Shown: positions 1-13,358, numbered from the stretch's first letter. The stretch: DNA of 64,000 nt from Arabidopsis thaliana (GCF_000001735.4 NC_003074.8:18297261-18361260); one strand, 5' to 3'. The notes: generated by a model from the sequence alone, not told the origin. Translations and numbers: made by a program.

Positions 1-402
1 GTTTGACCGGGTTTAGATTCTCCACTCCGGTTTAATATTCCAAGTGACTCCCGGAAAGTAAAAAAACTTTGCAGAGCTTTGTTTCCATATGCATATTTTT
101 TCCAGTGTATATCCTGATTTCTCAAGTAAAGAATCTTCCCTGTATAATTTAGAAAACCCTCCTCAACCTTTTCACATTCTTCACAACACACACACATACA
201 CTTTATTTTAATTAAATTACACACACCTCTCTGTTCACCACTCTTTCCAATCTCTCTAGCCTCATTCCATATCGGCAAGGATTCAGATAGAGCTCACGGC
301 CCAATTCGAGCCTGCACGAAACTGGGGACTTCCCCAAGAATCCACCATTTTAAACTAGTCGCAGGATCCACAAATCCCGCGGAATAATATAGAGATAAAT
401 AT
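1..402. other. 3' flank of the TBC gene, no gene seen
   Basis: No supported coding region. The interval lies downstream of the stop codon of the minus-strand TBC gene, so at least part of it should be its 3' UTR. It contains a short CA-rich stretch at about 185-200 and C/T-rich sequence at 225-260. The open frame across 294-479 on the minus strand runs into the end of the TBC coding sequence in another frame and has no protein-like features. Confidence 0.5.
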
Positions 403-2586
403 TTATGAGAATGAATGTTCAATCTTGGTGTGTAGAGTAACAACGAGGTCATGTGCATCATCAAGGAGCTTCCACACATCTAACTGCCCTGCCATACTTT
501 GGCACTCCCTTAAAATCTCATCCATGCTGTTATACCTTTCTATAATACGTTTCCTTCTTTGCAACACCGAGGCCGCTATTGCATAGAGCACCAAATCATC
601 AGTGGGAGGTGCACGTTGCCTTATCCTACTCCACGCGGATTTTCCCATCCCGGCTCTGATTGCGGCTTGATCTGCCCACATTACTTCCCATAGACACAAT
701 GTCTGATCAAGTGTCAGCTCTCGTCTGAACATCACAACAACCATTCTGTATACAAAGAAACAGTCTTCAGCTTGGAGTTTCTCAAGGTGCCTATAAAGCT
801 GAGAGTCTTTAGATTTGATTATCTTTGAGACTATGTTGAGTTGTCTTCTGATTCCAACCTCGTCAAGTCTGAAATTGTGACGAGCTTTCTTCATGAACCC
901 GACGAAACACCAAAAGACTTCATGGTCATCAGGGATTACAGAGAGTATAGGAGAGAGAAGATCACTCATTCCTTGGCAATATCCAATGTCAGGGTCATAC
1001 AAAGCATAAGCTTCAAGAACAGCAACTAGCCGTGCAGCTTGAAAGATTTTGTACGGTTCCAGGTGATTGTAATCTTTCAACCCAACCGCCTCAGCGGCAC
1101 GACATGCTCTATCCTCCGATATAACTGCCTGGGATGGAGAATAGGAGGTCCACTCTGAGTCAGCACGCACGGCGTCTAGACGGATAATACGCTGCCACGT
1201 CACAAAATCCTCTTCTGTCCGGGGAATAGATGAACTGGCTGGATAAGTACTATTCACATCCGGAGTAGCAGAAGATTGAAAGACCTGTACCACTTCACTC
1301 TCATCTGAAGAATCTGAATCTGATGACTCGGAATTAAGTGTAGAGATAGTAGCATTGGTGATTCGTCTTGAACTACTACCGTCGTCTCTCTCAACTGTAC
1401 ATGAAACCTCACTCATATACCCAATATCTTCAGTAATGTCTTCGTCACTAGAGAGAGACTCACGGGCACTAACAACTTCATCAGAACATGAACTGTCAGT
1501 GTCTTGAACTCGAGGCCAATCATACTCATCTTGGATAGTTTCACTGCCGTTGTATAACTTACGAGTCCCGTTATTGTGTTTTTGAAGCCGTTTGCACTGC
1601 CTACGTAGTCTCTCATACTCCTTTCTGCATTTGTAACAAAACCGATGAGCTAAAGAATCGAAAAAAGAGCTATAAAGTAAAAAAAACTATCCCCCAATAT
1701 AGTAATTCAATCAGTCTATCTCACCTCCTCCGGTTTCTTATAGTAACTCTCTCTTCTTTAGAACTATTAAAACCATACCTGTTAGTATAAAAACAAATCA
1801 GCAAACATACCAAAAAGAGTGCAACTTTTCAGTTTCTTCTAACTAAACCACAACTCTTTCATAGAAGCAATCGTAGCTAATAGGATTTAGCTACTAGAGT
1901 TTTGACTGTATACTTACAATCCAAGAAGGAATGGCCACACCTCTAGCCGAATGCTTGGCTCAATACCCTACAAGGAAACAAGAGAAATATAAACAATCTT
2001 TAAAATCAACAACCACAAAAATGGCTGTGACTGTGAAGTTAGTTCCATGAAGCTGTGACTCACTCTACTTCGAACTTTCTTCAACAAATCCACTCCTCCA
2101 TTCCGCAATCTACCGTCAGGAGTAAAAAACCTCTTCCATTGCTGAGGTCTAAGTGGCCTTTTCCTTTTCCTCCGAGACCATGGTGATTTAAGACGAGGCC
2201 TGCAACAAAATGAAACAGAGGTTAAAAATGTGCCTACTTGATTTCAACAAGACCAAAATAGAAAACAAAACATCCAGAAATAGCCTTGAAAGCTTTAAAT
2301 GTACAGATTCAGCTAAACTCTAATTAATTATCTAAGATTCGATGATTATGAAAGTCTAACAAAGTCAATTAAATAGATTCGAGATCTTAAGAATCTAATT
2401 TCAAACAATGGAGATCTAATAGACTAACCGATCAGAACAAGAAGCAGGAGATGAAGAAGCAACAACGAAGAGAGCAGAACGTATTTGGATCCACGAGGAT
2501 GATGATGAAGAAGAAGGAGGAGACGATAATGGCGATGAAGGATTAGAAGACGAAGACGTCGTTTGAATCCGTCTCAAAGCTTTCAT
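403..2586 (-). CDS. TBC/Rab-GAP domain protein (Gyp1-like)
   Basis: Probable GTPase-activating protein for Rab GTPases, which would switch off vesicle-traffic Rabs. Five exons close in frame: 2429-2586, 2064-2199, 1918-1967, 1725-1778 and 403-1624, giving 539 aa. The N-terminus is serine/proline rich and then strongly basic (RRKRKR near residue 65). The TBC domain opens with the R..W..LLG signature encoded by exon 3. It is then interrupted by an acidic/serine-rich insert of about 150 residues. The two catalytic fingers are present: IRLDAVR, with the arginine finger at about residue 286, and GYCQGM, with the glutamine finger at about residue 350. Split TBC domains with a long insert are typical of one plant TBC subfamily. 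The start is the first ATG upstream of exon 2 that keeps the frame. From memory this is locus At3g49350. Which Rab it acts on cannot be told from sequence. Confidence 0.93.
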
Positions 2587-5500
2587 CTATGTTCCTAACA
2601 ATCTAAAAACCTCTTCCTCTCCTCAGATTAAAACCTAATCAAACGATTTCACCAACCAATAACTTGAACTAGACGATAACTTCAAATGTCCGGCGATATC
2701 CGCCGTCAATATTAACTTTCCGACACCGTCTTCGCCGGAGACCGATCAAGAAAATGAAAATTTGAAAAAAATCTCCTGCCGCGTCTGGTCTTCTTCTTCT
2801 ACACCACTTGCTTCCTTGCTTCCTTGCTTCTTCTTCGTTTCGTTTACTTTTTGCTTTTCTCTTTTGTCTCTGTAGAAACGTGTGGGCTTACTTGTAATTT
2901 TCTCTATCTCTTTGAGAATCTTAATGACCAAAAAAAAAAAGTCTTCAGAGAAAAATGGTGGTGACTGGAGAGAGGCTTTTAATGGTGAGAAACCTTAAAA
3001 TTTACACTTTAGTCCTGTTTCTTTCACTAATATTTTTAATTTACCCCGATAGATATTATTTAGTTGTTTCAGACTTATATTTTTAGTCATTGTATCTCAC
3101 CGATTCTTTTATTGTTTTAAGTATTTTTTTGACCATTACATAATCAGAATTATTTTTGTTGCGAAATATGGTAATTTGTAATAATGTATTTGTTATTTAT
3201 TTTATTCAGTTAGAAGAAAATTTAAAACATTGCAAAATTTATAAATAGTGTAGTCAAAATTTAGTGATTTAAAATATTTACTTCCTTATTTCGCATGTTA
3301 TTTATGTATTAGCTATTAATTAGTTGTTTTTTTGTGTGAAAAAGAGCTATTAATTATTTGTTGCATATTTTCTTTCTTTATCAAGTTTATATAGTTTACC
3401 CTCTCCACATGTTGTTCCCATTCAGATTTTGAATCCGTATTAACATGCAGACCAACTAAATTTAAAAAAATGGAAAGAAAAATTTATGAATAACGTAAAC
3501 TATAGTTCATAGAAAACAAGTTCAGTGAATTAAGATAATGTTGAATTATTTTCGATGTGTTTTTTTTTTTGTTATTGAATATTTCTATGTTTCTAGGTTA
3601 ATTTTTGAGTTAACAATTTACCCAAAAAGAAAATATAGCGTCAGTTGATAGTAAGTCGTACCTAAATACACCATTATTTACTGTGTATGAGTTAAATGTT
3701 TTAAAAAATAAAATTGGTCGAATGGATACAACGATCTAGTGATAATGGCTTCCACCGAGTGAGATGAAATAATTCCCATGTTTTCAACCGACCAAATCAA
3801 GCAAAAGAAACATATTTATATTTCTTGGTATAAATTATATTATTGTTGTTTAGGAATCGACCTACATAGCAGTTTTGTTCATATATGTTAGTATATTTGA
3901 TAATACAACTAAACAAATCTGTAATCATGAAAACAAAAAATCTGTAGACAACAATGACTATATTGGTTCTACGCTGTGATTATTAATTAGCTATAACAAT
4001 TTCTTATCTTTTCAAATAAAATTTTGCTTTACGAGTCTCCCGTTTATGGTAATAATTTGTCTTATTCAATTGAAACAGTTAGGGATTATGCCATATTTAC
4101 ATTAATTTATAACTAAAATAAATGGGTCGATTACGCTATTATTTATCAAATGCAAAGATAGGTTTATTTATTAAGCTGAGTGATATGACTCGTCAACCAC
4201 TTGGATTAGGTTTGGGAATATCCCAGATGCAAAGTATCACAAATCATGCGTCTGTTCTGGTATATACCTTACGTACAAATGTTGGATCCGGTTTTAGTTT
4301 CGTACCTTTTTTTTGTCTGTGGATTCTAGAAGTATTTAACCAAAATGACTTTGGAAAATGAAACTAGAATAGAGTTTATTGTGTTATTTATTTAATTTGA
4401 CATGGTTTGGCTTTGAATGAAATAAATTGATTCACTAAAAAAAAAAGAGTTTAACAATCGTTCTCTGAGTCTCTTCTTCCGATCTAGTGTGGTCAACAAA
4501 AACAGACGCGTATATATCTTTGTCAAACAAAATACTTCAAATTTGGTAAAGCAAAAAATGTGATTGTTTGGAAGTTACTATCAACCACATAACTATCAAT
4601 GTGTAGATTCTTGTAGCGTTAATTTATTATATTTCTATCATTGAAGATAAAGACATTTTGGTTAAACTAAATTGAAATGACTAAAACCGAAATTAGAAAA
4701 GCTAATATTTGATTTAATTTGTCTGACCTCTTCGACCATCTTTTATTTTTTGTATAATACTTTATTATACATCTCGTTCGTCATCCAACCGGCAAATGGA
4801 TGTTGATATGTTCTTAAATTATAACCTTTGGAATTATATTAAGCCTTTATTATCATTATCTTCTAGGGGGGAGTCATCAAAATCTACACAAATTGTCTCA
4901 ATTGTAACAATGATTCCATTTAACAAGAGTGCAGGCTGCACTAATTAATATTTGGTTTAACAAATATATCCAACAGCTACACGAATATTTTTTATATTTT
5001 TTTTGTATTTAAATATCAATGTTAGAAAAATCTACAAAGTTAAAATTTTGATTATATAATACTTAAAATGTTTTATAATGCAAATGAAAAGAACTTCCAC
5101 AAGCTTAATGACTACTATAATAATATAAATGATTTTAAATCCTGAAAACAGATATTATTTGGGTTTCACAAAAAAAGGCATGTTAATCAATATACCATTT
5201 TGTTGGAAGAAAAGATTAAAACAAAATAGAAAGGCATGTTAATTTATTTTTGTTGTGTCATGTATTTGTCAATAATTCGTCGATAAAACTAATACATTTT
5301 TTTAATACATAGATATGTATACTGCGATGGATCCATCATGTGAATTAGATTCGTGTTCTCGCTTTTGTCTGCTCATGTCTTTCATGATGTAGACACAATC
5401 ATGGTGTCTGACATAAGATGTCCATATGACCCATAACCCTTCTTTAGCTATATGTTATGTACATTAATAATTGCACTTACTTGATCTATTTTTGAGTTTT

Positions 5501-5928
5501 GCATCATTTGTTGATAAACTATATAAACTTTACAAACCAACTCAAAACAAACATGGCCTCATGGAAAATGAAACCAAGGCTGAATATTGGTAGATATCTA
5601 GATTAATGTTTACTTTGATCTAATTTTCTGGTTCTTCTTTACTCTCAATTCGAAATTTTTCTCGTCCATCTCCACCAAATAACCAATTACTTTTGAGGAT
5701 TATTTTTTTCCTCTTTCAATGTTGATCATGTTGGATAAACATCTTCCACCAAATAACCAATTACTTTTTAAGAAAAAAAAAACATAAGAGAAAACTTGTA
5801 AACCAAAGTCACCAAGATCAATATCACAATATGGTGTTGCTACACAACATAACAAGTAATTAAGCAATACACGGTTTACAAAACACCAAACCATACGACT
5901 TAGTGAGACAAAAACATAAACGTTTAAA
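2587..5928. other. AT-rich intergenic region
   Basis: This is the upstream region of the TBC gene (nearest part) and the downstream region of PGL2. About 2.6-2.95 kb is the likely promoter/5' UTR of the TBC gene, with CTTCTT-rich sequence near 2790-2850. The rest is long AT-rich sequence without a credible ORF; the best open frame (4122-4361, +) has no recognisable domain and poor codon structure. A weak tRNA-like patch lies near 3720-3800. A 23-bp word (CCACCAAATAACCAATTACT plus TTT) occurs twice, near 5671 and 5747, in the 3' flank of PGL2. Confidence 0.6.
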
Positions 5929-7023
5929 TCAAAGGATGGAGCACCAGCCATGAGGGAGTTTAGACGCAGCAGCTTGGTCAAGGAACCAAACCACTTCAAC
6001 ATCCGCGGTTAGTCTACCAGCTGGTAAGTCTTTGGTATGATTAAGAGCAGCCGCAACCGAATCAGCCTGCTCTTTATCACATACGGCCATAACATTATAG
6101 GAAGCACAATTGATAACCGGTAAAGTCAATGTGATCCTTTTTGACGGTGGCTTAGGTGAATCGGTTATAGATGTGACCCATTTCACCTTCTCATTGATCT
6201 GAGCATGTCCAGGGAATAGAGACGCCATGTGACCGTCCGGTCCCATACCTAGAAGCTGAAGATCGAACTGTGGAAAACCAGAAGATTTGTACGTTCGGAT
6301 TATGTTTTGGTTCACTTTTTGTTTGAGGCACTCCTCGTACCTTTCAGCTGCTAGCTCGGCGTTGCCTTCTGCCCCGAGTCCGTTATCGATAGCGTAGATG
6401 TTTTCAGCTGGAACTGGAACCTGAATGGTGGGTGTTTTATATTGTCATGAATGCAAACTTTGATACTATATATGGTACGTAGCTCATAATTTAACAATAG
6501 AATTGCATTATTTTTTGAATAAAGTTACTTGTTAAGCATCTCTAATCATTTTGAGAGATAGAATTTGGGAATATAAAACAGAATTTTCCTTTGCTAATTA
6601 AATAGTTGTTTTTAACGTATACATGTTTACCTTGGAGAGAAAACCATCGTAAGCGAGTTTATAGTTGCTATCCGCATGATCCCAAGCACAAACCCTCTCG
6701 TCGACCCAAAAGATGTGCCACTTAGACCACTCAATTGAATCAATATAAGGAGCTTCTAACAATTTCCTATAAAACAAAAATGAAAACTATAAATTTTAGA
6801 AGAATCAAACGAATTATAGATTGGTATTGATTATTGATAAGAGAGTTATGTATATAAATCTTGAAACAGACCAGAGCCAGGCTATGAGGTCGCCGCCGGA
6901 GAGAACAACGGTGAAAACTCCTCTTTCTTTGCAAAATTTGGAGGAAAGATCAGCCGTGTATTTGGCCAGCTCCACTGCCATTTCATTATTTGTCTTGAAC
7001 ACCCTCCTCTTCACCGGTGCCAT
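5929..7023 (-). CDS. PGL2: 6-phosphogluconolactonase 2
   Basis: Hydrolyses 6-phosphoglucono-delta-lactone to 6-phosphogluconate, the second step of the oxidative pentose phosphate pathway. Three exons, 6872-7023, 6631-6766 and 5929-6420, join in frame to 259 aa. Family signatures are all visible: VVLSGGDLIAWL near residue 42-53, the FWVDER block in exon 2, and LLGMGPDGHMASLFPGH at about 152-168 with the conserved GPDGH. There is no N-terminal extension that would act as a plastid transit peptide, so it should be a cytosolic isoform. The C-terminus SIL is not a canonical peroxisomal SKL signal. The start ATG (MAPVKRR) is the only one that precedes the conserved motifs. The 3' flank holds a duplicated 23-bp word. 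Confidence 0.95.
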
Positions 7024-7693
7024 CTAATTCGATGAAGATGATAATGATACTTTTTGTGATGCTGATGATGTTGGTATCGTACAAGTGGAGGAGACTTGCT
7101 TCTTAAAGGGAAAGTGAGTGAAGGATTCTTTCCAAGTGAATGAGACAAAAAAATCTGTTTTCTTCTAAGAAAGAATATGATTTTCTATAAAACTACATCT
7201 TGATTTGTTTTTTGGAAGATTAGTATCTAAATGTATCTTATACCTTTCTTCTGTTTGTAGTTTACTCATTACAACCTTTTATTATTCCTTTCGTCGTTAT
7301 GGATTTATTCTACATAACACTATATCTTCCGAAACAAAATCAAAATTTTAAAGGAAGATAATGATAATAATTAATTCTCGAATTAGCACAAAAGTTTTAT
7401 TGTATCTAGACCTCGATTTATTAATAACTCCAATACCATATGCTTAGAGGAAACAAAAGCAGAACCGAACCACAACAAACTCATCTAATTCTTTCTATAC
7501 AAACCGGAATTTCAATACAATAAAAAAACATCTTCTTTTTGTTTGTTTGGTTTAGAATTGGTTCCTCTGAAAACAAAATGCTTAATACAAAAAGAGGTAC
7601 CTTTTTTTTCAGTCGATGTTTTTGTCTTGAATCGACAGTATAATAATGAGATTCATGTTTTAATGATTAGGGTTTGATTTGCAAAGTTAGGAG
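7024..7693. other. intergenic: PGL2 promoter and CRK6 3' flank
   Basis: This lies between two minus-strand genes: the upstream region of PGL2 and the 3' UTR of CRK6. No ORF is supported. T-rich sequence at 7515-7610 and the stretch immediately right of it probably belong to the CRK6 3' UTR. Confidence 0.5.
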
Positions 7694-10646
7694 TCATCTC
7701 ATTGGTCTCGAGCTCGAGCTTCGAACAGTCACACCGTGCAAGAACTTGGCGTAACCTAAGAAATTCAGCTTCCCATCTAAACTACGGATCCAATCCTTGA
7801 GCAGAGGATACGCATTTGGTCCCAAACTCATCTCCTACATATTCCATAATAACCCATAATTGATGCAAAAGATGTCGTTTTCACATATCTAAGAGATATA
7901 AATATTGAAGTCTCTACATACCTCGGCGAGTTCTTGGACCGAAATGGCTCGGCTTCCTTCACTTTCAAAGTGTTCAAAGGCTACCGTTGCGATCTGTTCC
8001 CATTCTTCAAGAGCCTCAAGTTGATAAACGCTGACTGAAGCCGCACAAAACTCTTCAAAATCAAGTTTCTTATGTGCCAATGGTTGCATCTTCAATGAAC
8101 AAAAAGGAAACACACAGAAGAAAAGAGTATTACAGATGTATTTTAGCACCGACTAGAAATGATGGGACTTAAAAAGATGTGTTAGTACGTACCATGTTTA
8201 ATATGTCAGGAAGTCTAGATTCGATCATAGCATCCGTAGCATATCTTGTCAGAGCCTGCATTTACCACAAGATTTTGTTTGATCATCAATTGAAGAACAG
8301 TGGCATTAGAAGTTATTGTTAAACAAGGAACGATGAAATGTGGTAATCATCCACTGACCGTGGTGAAATTGTGAAGATGCAAGCCTCCATCTTCTGGCTC
8401 CAAGAGCATAAACTGTGCTTTAAGGAACACGAGTTCCTCTTCGGGTATAGCTTTGGATAGAGACTGTTGTACAAGTGACAGCAAAATTAAGATACATACA
8501 AGACATATAGATGATCAAATCTATCAAGAACAAAAGCTAGGATCAAACAAACAGAGGAAGTATTTTGTCATGTGTGTCTATTCTTTTACCTTTTGCATGA
8601 AAATTGTGATCAAAATCCTAAGAAAATCTTGACAAGATGAAAAGCAGACAATTACCTTAAGTGCTGCTCTTCGGAAAGGCGATGCACGAATATAAGACTT
8701 CACCAATTTGTAGATAGAGAAATCCAGAAGTAAACCAGGATTTTCATCTCGAAGCCATGGATGAGCTGCAAAATTATTAATCATACTCATGTTTTCATTT
8801 CACCAATCAATGTCACTAGTTTTAACAATAGTGGTTATAAACTTACCTAAAGCTTGAGCAGCTGTCATTCTTTTCCTATGGTCTTTATTCAAAAGCCTTT
8901 TCACAAAGTCTTTGGCAATAGGAGATATTGAAGGCCACGGCAAATCGTCGAAATTCGGGTTCGCTCTAAGCACACAACGAAAAATTGCAGACTCGGTTCT
9001 TCCGTAAAAAGGTCTACTTCCACAGAGTAATATGTAAGATATGACACCAATGCTCCATATATCTGCTTCGGTGCTATAGGATCTGTGAAGTACTTCAGGT
9101 GCAACATAGTATGCACTTCCTACCACATCGTTGAGACGCTGATCTAGTTAAAGCCCAACATAAAAAAAAAAAAAAACATTCCATCCTTAGTCTTCTAAGT
9201 AAAATACTACAAGCAGAGTCATGTATAAGAAAGAGGAACAAAGAATTACCAAATCTAGCGTAATCAGACAAGCCAAAATCTATAACCTTGAGTACTGCAT
9301 CCTCATTTTTGCTTGTAAAGAGAAAATTCTGGATACAACAGTATGGCATTTGTTCAAGACAGAAGCAACAACTACTTATGATATTCACATTGGTAGAAGA
9401 ACAATGTGTGTACCTCCGGTTTCAGATCACGGTGCACAACACCTTGAAGATGGAAAAAAGCAGTTGCAGATAAAATCTGTACAAGAATACGCTTAGCTTC
9501 TGCTTCCGGATATCGACCACCTCTACAGTAAGATATAGACATCACAGAATCATCCTCCATATATATGCAACACAAAGTTACCTCTTTAACCTAAGTATGC
9601 CAAAATTCAAGGTGGAAAACAGAAAAAGGACTAGTTTTGATTTTACCTCGCCAAAATACTGTCCAATAGCTCTCCACCTTCACATAACCTGGAATCATAT
9701 TGGAGTCAATATCTTAAGGTCATCTCAATTCCTAAACTTTCTCCTACCACTGGTACTATTAGAACTATACTTTTTTTTTTCCTATAACAGAGGCAATGGT
9801 CCAAATCTAAACACAAGGAGATTATAAATAAAACAACTTTTGATATATAAGAAGCATGAAAGAGACATACTTACTCCATAACAACAAAGACATTATCCGA
9901 ATCCTCAAACACATCATAGAACTTAACCATGTGACTATGCCCAGACAAAGCTTTCAACAACTTCACCTCTCGACGAACATCTTCAATCGACAAAGCTGAT
10001 GTCATCTGAAAACACATTGTATCAACACAAAGAACAAATCTTTCGAATGAAACAGTAACCATTTCTATGTTCCAATAATCTTGGAACCAATCACATTGTA
10101 ACAAACCTTAGATTTAGAGATGATTTTGACTGCAACTGTTTGACCTTTGATCTTCCCTTTCTTAGCTTTAGCCCAACAAGTATGACCAAAATGCCCTCGA
10201 CCTACTTCTCTCCCAAGCTCATACTTACCTTCAAAATTCTTCGCAAATCCGAAATTTTTATCTAACCTTTCTCCGATTCCGCCGCCGCTTCCGCCGGCTT
10301 CACTATCCTCAGGGATCGGACCATCCCGAGGATGTGGTGCTGTACCTCGTCGCCGTCTTAAAGCCGCCATAATCGGTTTCGCAGGTGAAGGAGGCGGGAA
10401 TGGCCATTTGAATTTTCTTCCCGGAGTTCTCGCCGGAGATGGAGCTACTCCCGCCGGTAACGGGCTTTGAAATGGGCTGATGTTGTAAGGGTTGACTTCT
10501 GAAGTAGCCGGAGACTGGGGAATTGATGATGATGATGAAGTCTGGTGGTGGTTTTGGTGTGACCGATGTGGTAACTGAGCGGTTGCGGAGGGGATTTCGT
10601 CGTCGTCGTCGACGGTGGAAATGTTCCGGCTGTAACAGTGGCCCAT
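7694..10646 (-). CDS. CRK6: CDPK-related protein kinase (CRK)
   Basis: Serine/threonine kinase of the CDPK-related family, probably plasma-membrane associated. Eleven exons: 10107-10646, 9875-10005, 9647-9688, 9414-9522, 9250-9328, 8847-9143, 8656-8765, 8359-8463, 8193-8255, 7922-8089 and 7694-7834. They total 594 aa and stay in frame throughout. The N-terminus MGHCYS fits an N-myristoylation and palmitoylation site, followed by a proline-rich leader of about 140 residues. Kinase motifs are complete: GRGHFG (149-154), VAVK with Lys174, HRDLKPEN around Asp270, DFG (291-293) and APE (315-317). The C-terminal region resembles degenerate EF-hands, as is usual for CRKs, so direct calcium binding is doubtful. 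The very small 42-bp exon 3 encodes GGELLDSIL. The symbol is from memory and other CRK paralogues are close. Confidence 0.92.
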
Positions 10647-10872
10647 TGTTGCCGGTCAAAGTTTTAATTGATCGGGGAAAAAAAAGTCAAACTATCGGAC
10701 GGTGAGGAGACGGAGTTGAATAGTAGCTTAACGAGAGAAACGACCGATGAGAAAAATTAGAGAAAAAAAGGAAAGCGAATATTTAAAAATTTAATTAAAT
10801 TGACTAACAAAGATTTTTTTGTTAAACAAAAATATAACGGAAGAAGAGACGGGCGTTGAATAATGGCGGTGA
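10647..10872. other. CRK6 5' flank
   Basis: Short region between the CRK6 start codon and the left target-site duplication of the Mutator-like element. It must contain the CRK6 leader and whatever core promoter survives. The element starts only about 237 bp upstream of the CRK6 start codon. Confidence 0.6.
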
Positions 10873-10882
10873 TTTGCTAAAA
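10873..10882 (+). repeat. Left target-site duplication of the MULE
   Basis: TTTGCTAAAA, identical to 14118-14127 and directly abutting the GGGAAA terminus. Confidence 0.88.
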
Positions 10883-11280
10883 GGGAAATAAGCCAAAAAA
10901 AACCATCATTTAATCGTTTAATACTTGTAGTTTTAAATTTGGAATAAAAATATCTCATTTATTTTTTGTTGTTTTTTAAAACCATCATATTTTTAATTTT
11001 GGTAATTTCGAACCTGGTACTTAACAGCGGTCAATGAACATAACGGAATTATTTGACAGTGTTAAATTTTAACCTTACGTATTTTAATTATATAATAACA
11101 GGTTTACAAAAAGTTTTGTTTATATTATCTTGCTATAGTGGTAACGCACAGTTTGAGTAATCCCAATTTCTCGGTTCGAGTCCACATCCCACTCCTATTA
11201 ATTTTTATTTTTTATTTTTCTGATTCACTTCGTCTTCTTCACGGGTTTTTTTTTATCTCCAGTAATTGATTTTATTTTTC
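10883..11280 (+). repeat. Left terminal inverted repeat of the MULE
   Basis: Pairs with the reverse complement of 13715-14117. Anchor words shared by both arms include TTTTAAATTTGGAATA, TTTGACAGTGTTAAATTTTA, GTGGTAAC and CACTTC.TCTTCTTCAC. Similarity weakens inward after the last of these. Confidence 0.85.
11130..11205 (+). other. tRNA-like Pol III box module in the left MULE TIR
   Basis: The sequence reads like a decayed tRNA: an A-box-like CTATAGTGGTAAC near 11133 is followed about 45 bp later by a B-box-like GGTTCGAGTCC (about 11183-11193), which fits the GGTTCGANNCC consensus. No acceptor stem or anticodon loop is evident, so it is not called a tRNA gene. The corresponding stretch of the right TIR carries the same module. 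Confidence 0.6.
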
Positions 11281-12739
11281 AACTCTCATCATTTATGGTT
11301 ATGGTGATGGAGAGAGATGTGATTGACCGGGGGAAAGACGAAGAAAGAGTTAGGGATTTTGGTTAAATGATATAGATTGATGGGGAAGTGAAGCAATTGA
11401 GGGATTTTGACGAGGAGGAAGTAGCAGCAGGAGATGAAATCGCAATTGAAATATGAGAAAATTTAGGGTTTTTGGTGAATTGAAGGAATCTTTGAGGAGA
11501 GTGTGAGATTTGTGTTGGTTTTGTGAAAAAGGGGATTTTAATCTCTTTGGCCCCTTTTGGTTGAATCAATTTTTGAAAAACCCTCACTTATTCTCACTAC
11601 CCCTCTCCTTCCTAACCTATTTGAAATACAATTTTACCCTTCTCCTTTACTTTTTTTTAATTTTCTATTTAATTTTTGCTACCAAATAATTTATTAAAAT
11701 CAACCAATCATATGCATTCTCTCTCTTATCTCATTAATCATTTAAATCTACAAAAAATGCTGGACAACTGAAACCAATAGGCACAACTATGTTGATGGAC
11801 TTCTACGAAAACATATAATTACATACCATTCTTTTTTCTTTTTGATTTTCAAGTTATAATCAAAAAGACTCCAGTCATACGCATTGCTTATAATGGATAC
11901 TATTAAATTTTTTGTCGTATTTATACAAATTAATATGTTTTGTATTGGTACAACTAAGTACAACTCGCACAACTAAGGTCTATTCACTTGGCTAGTTTTC
12001 AGAATATTATAAAATATAAAAATTTAAAACAAAACTAAGAAAACTTAAATAATGCATACACAATGGTAATGAAATTACATAATTAGTTTTTGACAAAAAT
12101 CATATTTTCTAAATTAATGAAACTCTTATCACAAAATCTAACATTCATACACTAACAAGCTTATAATTTCATGGTTACTTTGTATATTTTAACAAAACAA
12201 ATTAAAAATTTTAAATACTTGTATTTAGATAAATATAAATACACCGATACAAAGTAATGGTATTTTGATGGGGGAATACCATATGTTCCACCCATAAAAA
12301 TTAGTTTTGAGTTGATAACAACTAGATTTATTATATTCTCGATATTGTACAACTATGAGCAAAAATGTGCAACCGAGTACAACTGTACAACTATGGGCAA
12401 TATATTTTTCAGATATTTATAGATATTTTTTAGATATTTGTAGATAATTTATAATAAAAATTAGCTTTATTTTTTTGTCATAAAAATATTTAGTTTTTTT
12501 TTTGTCATCAAAAATACTTAATTTTATAGTTAAATAAACTATTTTTTTTCCTTTCAAACTTTTTTTTCCTTTTCAAAACACTGTTGTTTAATAAAATAAA
12601 ATACTAACATTCATAAATTTTTTGTGTTTTGTTTTGGATCAAAATACGTTGATGTGTAGATTCATATTTATTTTGGAGTTTTTTTTTGACAAAAAATCTT
12701 AGATTCATACATAAACTCAGATGCATAGTTGTACATGAG

Positions 12740-12900
12740 CGTACCAATTGTACCTAAACGCTTAGATCTATTATCTTAAAACAAAAAGACAGCCGAACAA
12801 TTGTATCTAAACGCAAAAACCCAACATAATTATATCTAAAAATTTAGCCACAATTATACCTAAAACCAAAAACACAACATTATCTAAAGACTCAAACAAG
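12740..12900 (+). repeat. Degenerate short tandem repeat inside the MULE
   Basis: About five imperfect copies of a motif like ACAATTRTAYCTAAA, each followed by a variable A/C-rich spacer, spaced about 20-50 bp apart. Non-coding in appearance. Confidence 0.5.
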
Positions 12901-13264
12901 AAGCCTTCTTCTTCTCTTTGTCATTCTTCTTCTCAATTTCTTTCTTCTTCTTCCCTTTTCTTCTAGTTTTTATCACAAACTATCTCTAAGGAACAAAATT
13001 CAAATTCATTCGAATCCCAATTGTAATCCTAAAAACTAAGTCATAATGGCTATTAGAAGAGGCTTTTAAGGGACAATTTCGATTTTAAATCGATCATTAA
13101 TTCAAATTTGAATTGTAATCATAAAAATCCAAATTATAATCAAAATTTCATCCAAAATCCATCATTTTCAAACAAAATCAAAGAGAAAAAAGATCAAACT
13201 ATCAAATCTAATAAAAAATAAAACCCTAATTAAACACAACACCATCAATCATCATATATAGAAT

Positions 13265-13358
13265 AGAGATGGATTTTTGGATTGATAGAAACAAATGAAA
13301 AGGTAAAAAAGATGGATATTTAGATTGATAGAAAGAATGAAAAGGTAAAAAGGAGACG
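13265..13358 (+). repeat. Two-copy tandem repeat inside the MULE
   Basis: A unit of roughly 45 bp containing GATGGAT, TTGATAGAAA and AATGAAAAGGTAAAAA occurs twice in direct succession with a few mismatches. Confidence 0.6.

Noticed and set aside
4122..4361. 79-codon ORF in the 3-kb intergenic region
   Set aside because: A methionine start and no stop for 79 codons is expected by chance in this length of DNA; no family resemblance.
11363..11587. Possible captured gene fragment inside the MULE
   Set aside because: The frame is serine-rich low complexity near the inner edge of the TIR and matches nothing I recognise; no parental exon-intron structure is visible.
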